From a bacterium (GTDB lineage: Bacteria; Cyanobacteriota; Vampirovibrionia; Obscuribacterales; Obscuribacteraceae), in the NCBI GenBank assembly GCA_016124935.1, contig WGMS01000015.1:1-64000 (forward strand): a stretch of 64,000 nt of DNA. Direction: 5' to 3'. The translations under genes were made by a program, and so were the position numbers. Positions 36,715 to 45,900 of this stretch are shown piece by piece; position 1 is the stretch's first letter; each line of letters opens with the position of its first letter. The notes under the pieces were generated by a model. The model did no database searches and was not told the DNA's origin. It saw only the letters and a program-made list of their open reading frames with translations.

Positions 36715-37407
36715 TCACATTTTCTGAGCGGTGGTTCCACCGAACATCAGCCAGGTGCTTCCGTCTTTGTTGCGGTGAAATGATGCGCTCCAGGGGCGCG
36801 TGGTCGAGCGCGGCTGTCTTCCATAGTTGTCCACTCTGCGGAAGGTGCCAGTGTAGTTGGTCACGGCACAATTCCAGGTCTTGTCCACCGAGGGCGCGCC
36901 CGGACCGAAGTCGATTACTTCCTGGGTGTTATTGTTATTGGCGGCGTTCACCGCTCGATAGCCGTTGCCTTGCTTTTGCACAATATATGTGTTTCCAGCC
37001 TGGCTCCAGGAACCTATGATCATATCCGGTGGTATCGGCTGAAGACCGGGGCTATTTGAATTGGCTGGAGCATTCGCGCCCGTGACAGGCTTGCCGGAGG
37101 CTTTTCCCTGAGTGGTGGTGGTTCCGCCGACTCCCGCATTGCTTGAAGTGGAAGTTGGACTTGTCACAGAACCGGGTTCTCGCGGCTCGTTGCCGTAGTG
37201 AAGAAAACCTTGTTTAATCAGCTTCTGCACCTCCGGTGGCTGGTTGTAGCGCGGTGCCTTTTGATTCAACAGCAGAACACCGGGGGGTTTTGTCAGAATC
37301 CCTTTAGGAGAGGAACTTTTCTTGTCTGTCTCATCTCCTGCTGCTGGAGCGAAAGTCAGAGCAAAACCAGCTGCGATAGCCGCTATCAGTAAAATTATAT
37401 TTCTCAA
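36715..37407 (-). CDS. Secreted low-complexity protein of unknown function
   Basis: The 230-residue product begins at TTG 37407 with gggaggg 8 nt upstream, a clear case of a TTG start. It has a signal peptide (1-~22, ending APAAG). Residues ~75-125 are Thr/Ser/Gly/Asn/Pro-rich. A C-terminal beta-rich domain (~128-225) has a GSWSQAGNTYIVQKQGNGYRAV strand pair, recalling small lipocalin-like or other barrel folds. No function recognised. It is convergent with the DUF4239 gene. Confidence 0.6.
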   Translation of the reverse strand: MRNIILLIAAIAAGFALTFAPAAGDETDKKSSSPKGILTKPPGVLLLNQKAPRYNQPPEVQKLIKQGFLHYGNEPREPGSVTSPTSTSSNAGVGGTTTTQGKASGKPVTGANAPANSNSPGLQPIPPDMIIGSWSQAGNTYIVQKQGNGYRAVNAANNNNTQEVIDFGPGAPSVDKTWNCAVTNYTGTFRRVDNYGRQPRSTTRPWSASFHRNKDGSTWLMFGGTTAQKM

Positions 37408-37610
37408 TTTACAACCCTCCCGCGCCTGAGGAGTCCGCTCTTATAGTGTCGCTCATTAAGCTAGCAGGGTCATGCATATTTCGGATGATTCTCTTCTTCT
37501 AGACAACTAGTGCCGTTCCAGCCGCAAGGTTATACGACTGGCCAATAGATTGATTCGAATCGGAGTGTAATAACCCGGGTGAATCCACATTCAGATCAAA
37601 TTGAAGCATC

Positions 37611-38567
37611 TTACTTTTGAAGCAGCGTTCTTTTGGGTATTACTTTTTCCCAGTCAAGCACTTCGTCTCCTGCTATCGAGACCATTTTTCTGCCGGCTAC
37701 GGTAATACTCACGTTTGATATCAAAGGCAAGCCTTCATCGCTAAATCCATACTCTTTGCCTTTGAAGATCTGGGTATAGTCGGCCTTCGGAGGCGGGGTT
37801 ACCACAAATATAGTGGCATTAGGTTTATAGTAGTTGAGTCGGTTTTCACGCAGCACTGCTACGTAAGTGTTGTTATTCCTGTTCTTGATAAATTCTATGG
37901 TCGAGTTATTGTCTTCTGTGGTCAGGCGCCAGGTCCCAAGAATAATTTGATCGGTCAGGGCTTTTATCTCTCGGCTGAGTCTTTCTTTCTCTTTCTTCAG
38001 ATCACCGGTACTTTTCTCTAGCTTATTTGAATCGTCGATGATTTTACTCATTTTATCTCTAAGTTGAGTGTTGATTTCGCGCAATTCTCTGGGGGTCCTG
38101 ATCTGAAATTTGCCGCCGGCAATGGTTATCGGCTTCCAGGCTGGATATTTGTTTTTGACGCCGAGCAAGGGGTCAAAGGCTGTCTGTATCCATATCTCAT
38201 CTTTTGTAAAGGGCTTTCTCTGTAGAGCCAGATAAGCTGCCATCTCTGGTTTTTCTTGAATGGCGATGGCTCCTTCTTTTCTCTGGCTGTAATTTCTGAG
38301 TGCGTTGTATGTAATGACGAAATCCCTCATGTCGAGTCTGTTTTTATTCAGGCGTTCTGTCTGCAAACGAAGCTCTTTGTCAATCGAGTTTATTCTTTGT
38401 TCTCTCAATTGGATTTCGGCCTGGTGGGTGGTGGTCCCCGGGGAGCCCGATGGAGATTGGGCGGAGACCGGGGTTGAAGCAATCGCTACCGTGACTGCTA
38501 CTGAGAGTGCTATCGGTGCCAGTACTCGCTTTTGTCTCGACAATTGTAAATGGACCATCACTTTCAC
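37611..38567 (-). CDS. Secreted coiled-coil protein of unknown function
   Basis: The 318-residue product has a signal peptide (~1-36, ending PVSAQ) and two coiled-coil stretches (~50-85 and ~160-210, Lys/Glu/Leu-rich). A C-terminal beta domain (~212-300) opens with ILGTWRLTTEDNNSTIEFI, like the GSW/GTW domain of the neighbouring secreted protein. GTG 38567 has aggagg 4 nt upstream; a GTG at 38561 or the ATG at 38558 are also possible. Function unknown. Together with 36715 it suggests a local group of secreted GTW-domain proteins. Confidence 0.6.
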   Translation of the reverse strand: MKVMVHLQLSRQKRVLAPIALSVAVTVAIASTPVSAQSPSGSPGTTTHQAEIQLREQRINSIDKELRLQTERLNKNRLDMRDFVITYNALRNYSQRKEGAIAIQEKPEMAAYLALQRKPFTKDEIWIQTAFDPLLGVKNKYPAWKPITIAGGKFQIRTPRELREINTQLRDKMSKIIDDSNKLEKSTGDLKKEKERLSREIKALTDQIILGTWRLTTEDNNSTIEFIKNRNNNTYVAVLRENRLNYYKPNATIFVVTPPPKADYTQIFKGKEYGFSDEGLPLISNVSITVAGRKMVSIAGDEVLDWEKVIPKRTLLQK

Positions 38568-38637
38568 GATGCCTCCTCTGTCGGTTGCAAGTTATCTGAT
38601 ATCAAATAGAAGCGTGCCTCATATTGTTTCTTGCGGC

Positions 38638-38817
38638 ATGCTGCTTAAGAATGATCTTTTAGTTTGTAGAGATCCTTCCGTATATTCAGAAATGAGAGAC
38701 CTTTTTAAAATTCTGTTCGGCAGACCCACCGATTACCGGGGCGCTATAATTGATATTGAGCTTTCCGAAACAGGGTTTCTTTTTGAAGAGATTCAGGTGG
38801 TTCGAGGAAATTCATGA
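38638..38817 (+). CDS. Small ORF translationally coupled to the selenoprotein MsrA gene
   Basis: The 59-residue product has no recognised family (RPTDYRGAIIDIELSETGF region). Its stop overlaps the msrA start codon as ATGA, the arrangement of coupled genes, which is the main support. The ATG at 38638 lacks a good RBS; the ATG at 38692 would give 41 residues. It may instead be only a leader peptide. Confidence 0.35.
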   Translation: MLLKNDLLVCRDPSVYSEMRDLFKILFGRPTDYRGAIIDIELSETGFLFEEIQVVRGNS

Positions 38818-39374
38818 ATATCGTGTTCAATTCATTACTTTTGATTGTAGGAGTATGCTTGATAGTTATGGTGTTTTTCAAGGATCGCACTCCGGCAACT
38901 CTTCTCGACCCCCAGGGTATGCATGTCGCCACCCTGGCAGCTGGTTGATTCTGGGGAGTTGAGGCGGAGCTTCAACGTATCGAAGGGGTTATAGACGCAG
39001 CTTCGGGCTATACCGGAGGCGACGTGCCAGAGCCCACCTACGAACTGGTCTGTACCGGCAGAACAGGACATGCCGAAGCAGTCAGGGTGGTCTTCGACCC
39101 GGATAAAGTCTCTTATGAAAAGCTTATCCGGGAGTATTTGCGGATGTTCAGACCGCGCCGGAGTTTCCCCGATGATAAAGGCCAGTATCGAGCCGCCATT
39201 TTTTATCACGACAAGAGCCAGAAAGAGACGGCGACGAGAGTTCTCGCCGAGGTGCTGGGAGAAGATAGTCGGGAGGTAGAGACCCTTCTGGAGCCGGCAG
39301 AGAAGTTTTACCCAGCCGAGGAGTATCATCAGAATTATTACGACAAGATGAGCTTCGGGCTGCGCGGTCGCTAG
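38814..39374 (+). CDS. msrA: Selenocysteine-containing peptide-methionine (S)-S-oxide reductase (TGA read through)
   Basis: The frame from ATG 38814 (gaggaa 5 nt upstream) runs through one in-frame TGA at 38946-38948 to the stop at 39372-39374, giving 186 residues with Sec45. The TGA replaces the catalytic Cys of the MsrA motif G-C-F-W: the sequence reads AAG-U-FWGVE. The rest is normal MsrA: SGYTGGDVPEPTYE, GRTGHAEAVRVVFDP, GQYRAAIFY and AEEYHQNYY. Residues 1-23 form a membrane anchor or signal. Typical C-terminal resolving cysteines are absent, as in known Sec-MsrA proteins. An 8-bp hairpin follows the TGA. It reduces methionine sulfoxide in oxidised proteins, here probably at the membrane. 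Pseudogene is the alternative, but a random stop exactly at the active-site codon is unlikely. Confidence 0.85.
38946..38976 (+). promoter_or_regulatory. Bacterial SECIS-type element in msrA
   Basis: UGA (38946-38948) is followed 9 nt later by an 8-bp stem, gttgaggc (38958-38965) with gcttcaac (38969-38976), one G-U pair, and the loop gga. The loop lies 17 nt from the UGA and begins with G, which fits the spacing (about 16-37 nt) and the loop G expected of bacterial SECIS elements read by SelB. Confidence 0.75.
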
Positions 39375-39379
39375 AAATT

Positions 39380-39910
39380 TTATTCTGACCAGGCTATTGA
39401 GGCGAAGGCGGCTTCGGCTGTCTCTTTGTGCTGGTCGAAGCAGTCGCCTGGAGCTGCATAATAAAGCTCGTATATGATGGCGCCGTCGCCCTTTGCATCG
39501 ATGAAGATATTGACGCTTTTTAAATCTAGACCGGGCCAGCGACCTTCAATTGCAATCACTTTTCTGCCGTTCAGCGCCTTGAGGCAGGCATCCTCTACAT
39601 TGAAATCATCCTTCAAGGCAAGCGGTCCGAGCACCTCCTGTAGTGCTTCTAGAATATCTTCTGTTATAGAGCCAGGCTCGCCCGCCAGGCTGTTAGCGAA
39701 ACTTTCTGCTGTGGGTGCCGTCACTGGCAGTCCTCGATAGAACAGGCACAGCTGAATGCGATCATCTTCGGGGTGATGGAACTTTCTAAGAGTTCTTGGT
39801 GAATGGATGTCTTTATTGTGATGCGGCTGCTCGACCCACTTAGAGGGCAGCTCTATACTGGATATTGGTCCGAAGTCGATTTTATTGGTATAAGTTTCGT
39901 CGACTGGCAT
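39380..39910 (-). CDS. Hypothetical protein directly downstream of the giant gene
   Basis: The 176-residue product has no signal peptide. Its opening (IELPSKWVEQ..., RKFHHPEDDRIQLCLFYRGLPV) resembles small DcrB/PsbP-like alpha-beta domains, with a long helical middle (ITEDILEALQEVLGP) and closing strands IFIDAKGDGAIIYELYY. No catalytic motif is seen. RBS gaggt lies 4 nt before the ATG. It begins 23 bp after the stop of the 19-kb gene on the same strand, the place where an immunity gene would sit if that protein is a toxin. This role is inference. Confidence 0.6.
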   Translation of the reverse strand: MPVDETYTNKIDFGPISSIELPSKWVEQPHHNKDIHSPRTLRKFHHPEDDRIQLCLFYRGLPVTAPTAESFANSLAGEPGSITEDILEALQEVLGPLALKDDFNVEDACLKALNGRKVIAIEGRWPGLDLKSVNIFIDAKGDGAIIYELYYAAPGDCFDQHKETAEAAFASIAWSE

Positions 39911-39933
39911 TCTTACCTCTTTCGTCTTTCTGT

Positions 39934-42900
39934 CTATTCTACAGCGTTCATTACCTTGAACATCTCTTCGAGAGGGATAGTTTTGTTATAGGCGTCTCCC
40001 CACTGGTTTGTGAAGTCGACCACCCAGGTTCCGACCGGTGTCTGTCTTATAGACTGGATATTGATCACGTGGGCGCCGCCGGAATTCGGACCATGACCAC
40101 CGAACAGACGGTGACCGGTATGGACGAGGGCTATCGCCGGCATATTGTTCGAGTCTTGCAGGCTGAGGAGTTGATCTTTGAGCTCCTCTGTACTGCGGGC
40201 TACTTTTAAGGCTCCGGCAGAATAGTCTTGTTCTCGCCAGTAGCGGTTGTTGCCGTGCGAGTCGGGGAAGTAGTGACCACTAAGGACAAAGTTCTCTTCG
40301 TGACGACCGATTATCTGATTGTTGATGTCGGCAAGCTCCGATATGCTTATGTGGGGCGAGTCTTCCAGGACTTTGTGATTAAGTCTGCCGTCGGCACCGA
40401 CACTGTATTTAACCAGTTGTTCTGCCTCTTGACCGGGCAAGCCGACTTGTTTCTGGTACATGACTATTTCGCCTGGTCCGATGTACTCGCCGTGAATGGA
40501 GCCGCCCCTTGCGTATTTGATACCGACTGCGGTGGTCTCGAACATCTGGCTTGCCCAGCTCCTGCGTCCATCAAGGTGGATGTCGTTTTCACTGCCGCGA
40601 CGAAAGAGAGTATCCAGCATCCTTGCTTCTCTATCCGGCTCCAGGGCTCCAGGGACTCTGCTCATATCAATGAGGGTGCCGTCAGCGGTGACATACTTGC
40701 CGGTGGTGGCAACATCCGCCACCAGCCGAGCGAACTCTTCGGGATGTCTCTGTAGAATGCGCTTTTCTACAGTGGTGACGTTACAGGTATTGTTGCTTCC
40801 CTGGGAGACTTTCTCGGGATGAGACATCTGAAATAGAGTCTGCTCCGCCAGCTTTTGGCGTTCTACCATATTGAGCATCGAGCCTTCGTCCGCCTGGAGC
40901 AGTCTTCGTATCTGGTGGTACGATTCAGCTATTTGAGTTTCTGCCATTCCTGCCCGTTTGGCGCGCATTTCGAAGTCTTCCATCATCCGACCGAAGCGTT
41001 CTACTCGCTCGGGATGACCCAGCGATTCGCCATATTTTTTCAGGGTCAGTCTCTCGAAATTGTAATCTATATCGCTATAGCTCACCCTTCCTTTTGCGTC
41101 GATGGTCTCGACCACATTGTCCAGTCTCTGCCGGACCATATTCGGCGGTTTATCTTTTGTGCGATAGAGTAGACTACCGTCGCTCTCAACCTCGAGACCG
41201 CCTTTCCACCAGGGTTCTTCTTTGCCTTCCGGCGTCAGCCTTACCCAGTTGTCATCGCTTCTTTTCACAACCGAAGAGTTGTCCGGCAGGACTATCTCTG
41301 AGAGTTCACGATTCTCGTATTTGAAGCGCAGCCGCTGACCGGTTACGGTGGAGGCTTCGGCGACGGTGCCGTCAGGTGATACCAGTCGCGATGAGCCGGT
41401 GTAGGAGTTCACTGTGTGGCTGCCGTCCGGTCTGGTGGTCAACCAGTCCCAATTGTCTTGTTGAAACGATACCCTGCCGTCGCCCAGGGGCTGGCCCTGG
41501 CGGGTAACCAGCTTCAGCTCCGGTCCTCTGGAGGATCCGATATAGACCCGGTCGTTGGGACCAAGCGGCACGGTCTCGTTGGCGTGGAAAGAGATTCTGT
41601 CGGTGCCGCCATGTTTGATGAAGATGCCGTTGCCCTGGTCCCGGACCATTATAGTCTGCTGTATCGAGCCGGAGGAGTCATCACCACCATGAGAGCCACC
41701 ACTTAGATCGGTTATATTCCACTGTCCGCGGCTCTCGTCATACTCGAGCTGGGCATGATGCCTGGCTACGCGGCGATTGAGGGCATCAGTGGGATTGTTG
41801 TTGCCGTAGACCTGGAACTTTCTGCCGACATCCACTTTATTGCCGTCCATCTCCAGCCTCTGTCCATCGAAAAAGACCTGGGTGTTGATGGTGGCTTCCA
41901 CATTGGTGCCGCGCTTCGTGGCCCAGCCCTGGGAGAGGCTGAGGTTGAGCTTCTCTCCGTTTACCCTGCCGAGACGTAGCTCATCTCCGGGGGCCAGGTA
42001 AACCCGGCTGGGATTATCCATGGTGCCGTTGTATTTGACGAACTCACTGCTGTTTGCTCTTCTCACAAAGGTCCCGTTGCGGCTGTGATCATCGAAATAG
42101 AAGAGCTGTTTGTCCTCGTCCCAGCCGAACTTTCCGTGCTCCGCCGACACATACTGACCGGCGCCATCATATTCGATGCCAAGCAACTCCCGGCCCACGG
42201 CGATTTCTCTGCCGCCGTCGAAGTTTGCCGGTTTACCGTTGACCAGCATGGGCTGATCTCGTAAGAAAAACTCTGTGTTTTGATAGAGCACATTGTCCCT
42301 GTGTCCCCTGGGAGCTCTTGTGTCGGGAAGCTCATCGAAGGAGCGCGGCATCTCTATATGTGGGGGGCCGAATTCGACTCTTCTTGGTTGCAGTGCCGAC
42401 TTGTAGGATGTCGCCCGGTCCCAGACCCGAAGATTCTGCTGCTTGAAGACAAAGGCGTCTTTTCCGTCTGGTGAGAAGTCCGCGCCATAGACATTGCCTT
42501 CGCCGTCGTGGTAGTACTTCTGTCCTTCCACATCGATAGGCTTCAATTCTTGATCGCCGATTTTTACGGTACCCGATTGGGGATCATAAGAGCTGTTCGC
42601 TTCATAGTTCTTCTTGGTGTAAGCACGGGCATTTTGTTTGAGTCGGACTATGGGGTTTCCACTGGCATTATCGTATGCTAGCACCTCGCCGGTTATATCA
42701 GGACTGGACGGGTTCTCGATAAATTGACCGACCCGATAATCTATTTGAGAAAAGGCTTCCTTGACCGCATTTTTCGAGAAGAGTTGTACATCGGGGCGCG
42801 AGATGAGTGAATAGGTGCCGTCACCGACGCTGAACCGCTGGTAAAAAATATTATTTTTGTCTTTGAAGAGAGTATCGCCGTTGACCTCAACCTGCTTCAG

Positions 42901-45900
42901 CTGAGCCAACTTCGATTCTGGAAATATTCTGACATTTCTATGCCAATCTTCTTGAATTACGACAATCAGTTGATCAGAGTCCGGATCTTTGCCAGCAACA
43001 ATGGCGTCATAGTCGGCAAAGCGAGGATTATCCAGCCGCACCCTGTCTCCGCGATTGAAGCCGGTTCCTTCAATTTTGATATTGTCCGGCTCTCGTACTC
43101 TAATTGCTGTGTTAGCCTCGAAGATAAATTCGCTGCTGCCGCCCTGGCCGAATCGTACTGAGTCACCAGGCTTGAGTTCCGTTGGGGCCTCTATCCTTTT
43201 GCCGTTTACAAAGGTCCCGTTTGTGCTGTCAAGATCCTCGACTATAATTTTGCCGTCTTCGTAGCGAAACTCCGCATGCCTTCTACTAATTCCTGCTACA
43301 TCCAGATGACCCCCATTGACCAGTCTTACATCGACATCATGACCTCTGCCCACAACAATGCGCTTCGCCCCCCGGGGAAATTCCAGATTCAGCCCGGATT
43401 CGGGCAGGCTCAGTTTGAAGTCTTCAAGTTCGCCGCGGACTTTTTTGCCAAAGACAAACTCAAATTGCTTAGAGAGTTTGACCCGGTCTCCCGGTTTTAG
43501 AATTCTTTCTGTTATTCTCTCTCCGTTTACATAAGTGCCGTTTCTGCTATTGGTATCGCGCAGCAGAGGTCCTTCCGGAGTAATCTCGATTTCGGCATGG
43601 CGAGCGCTTATAGTATCTGCGGGGAATTCCATATCGGCATTCTGGCCGGTGCGACCCAGGGTGACTTTGTTGCTTTTGAAGTCGATCACCTTATCTGCCA
43701 ATGGGCTATAGATCTGGTATTGTCCCAGCCCTTTTTCCAGGGGCATGGCGCTATTGAAGTTGTCGCCAAAAGTGATCTGTTGCCCGAAGAATTCGTTGTT
43801 TCTGTAGAAGCCGAGCCCGATAACATCGCCGGGTTTCAAGGGGGTATAGATCTCTACCGGCACCCCGTTTACAAAGGTCTTGTTCGTATTGCTCAGGTTC
43901 ATTATTTGAGGCTTGCCGTTGCCGTCTAGAAATATCTGAGCATGCTCTCGGCTGACAAAGTCGGAGCCTATTTTGACCTGCATGTCGTCACCACGACCGA
44001 GTTTGATAGTGGTGCCGTTCAGTAATTGTGGTTCGCCGTTTTCGCCGAGGCGCAAATTGAAGCCCTGAAGATCGCCTCGATTATAGCGATAGGCGCTGTC
44101 CAGATTCCTGGCCAGGTTGGTGCTGTCCACCCCTTCAAGATCCGCTGTTACGCGGCTTTTTGCTCTGGGCTCGAAGCTTTGATGGTAGTCATCACCAAAT
44201 CGCTGACGCTCCGCATCGACAATCAGATGATCCAGTCCATAGGCCTCCCTTTCTAGTCCGTTATCGAAGTAGCTGTCCACCAGCTGTTTGTGCTCGGTAT
44301 TGACCCGGTCGAGACGGCGCTCTATATGCGCGATTAGATGGTTTCTTATATCTCCTTCTTCAAATCCTGCCGCCAGTCCATTTTCGTCCCGGGGCAGGGA
44401 CCGCCATTCGGCGAGTTTGGCTTCTATCTCTTTTGGTATCGGCTCACTATCGACATCGCCAAACATGCGGCGCATGTGGATGTTTCCTTCATCTCCATCC
44501 AGGCGCTGAAAAAGCTTGTTGACAGCGTTCGAATCCGTCGAACGTAATAGAGATCTTCCGGTAGAACTCAGAACCCGGGCTGTGTTGCCGAGGTCCATAA
44601 CCTGGTCTATTTCGAAGCGATAGGCTCTGGCATCTTCGGCCAGTTTCTGAGCCCGGGCAAGTTGTTGTGGACTGAGGTCGCCCGCGTTTTTGTAGGTCTC
44701 GGCTACCCGGGCGATGAAATCTTGATCTAGAGCCCTGGCATCGATACCGGTGGCTTCCTCATAACGCGCCCGGACAAGCTCCATATTGTCGAAGTCCAGC
44801 TCTTTGTCGCTAAGACCGGCATCTTGAAGGGCTTTTCTAACGAGCAGTGTATCCTGTTCATGATGAACCAGCTCATGAAAGAGAACCCGCGGTAAGAGCT
44901 TGTCGCCGCCTGGTTCTAAGAAGGCGGTCTCATCGATTAATATAGTCCCTTCGCCGCTGCTGTAATCGCCCAGGTTGCCGTTCGGCTTTTTAGTAGTCAC
45001 CTTCAACGGAGGCAGTCCACGAGCTTCGGTAAATTGATCCAGCGCTTTTTGCAGCTCCCCTACCCGTTCTCCGACTTTTTGACCGAGTCGCAAATTGGCC
45101 CGGACATGAAGATCCACCGCCCTTTGCATGTTCTGACGAGCCTGGTAGATGCCGTACTCTTCATTGAGAGCATGGTTTGGTCTGCGGGAGGCTTCTTTGA
45201 TATCATCGGCACTGACGCCGCGAGCTTTCAGGTCCTCCACCATATTCGAATAGAGTTGTCTGGTCTGTTCGACCTGGTCATGCAGCTCCAGCACCTGCTC
45301 ATGGGCCGGACGCAGATCGTCGGCGACGGAGCCGCCTCCCCCTCCCGTCCTATCGGCATTTTTCCAGGTCGCTATGAGGTCGACCATCTCCTGGGCGCCT
45401 TCTCTATCGAGGGCCGGGATGACACGTTCGAGGGCGGCGGTTTGTTCCGGTGCTACTGGTGGTGTAAGGGGCTCGTAGACATCGAGGTTTGCCGAATGTC
45501 GCATATGGCTGAGCGGCTCACCGGGTCTCTGACTGCGATTGATCGAGGTGAAGTGCGCCGGTCTTTGATAGGGCAGGTCGAGCATTTCGTGGGTGAGCCT
45601 GACTGCATCCTGATCTCCTGCTCTGTATTCTGCAATCATACGCTCGAACTGATCTATCTCGGCTGTCGAGAGACGACCGGGTGTCTCCCTCAGATTATCG
45701 AGAGTATCTTCTAGCGCACCGATCACTTTGCCGCTGTTTGCGGTGTTGCCGCTTGTAAGTAAAGTGCTTCTTTCTGTAAGCGAGGCGGTTCTGACAAGAC
45801 CGATACGCCGACCTCGATCTGCCGTATCGAGCATCGAATTTACCAGCTCCTGGGTAGCTTTCGCCTCAATCTCATGGGGTTGCAGATTGTACAGATTGCG

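Noticed and set aside
38305..38637. 5' part of a longer plus-strand frame leading into the small ORF at 38638
   Set aside because: It lies opposite the secreted coiled-coil gene and reads as its antisense shadow; only the part past 38638 is considered.
38946..38948. TGA in msrA read as a disabling nonsense mutation (pseudogene)
   Set aside because: It sits exactly at the catalytic Cys codon, the rest of the gene is intact and conserved, and a SECIS-like hairpin follows.
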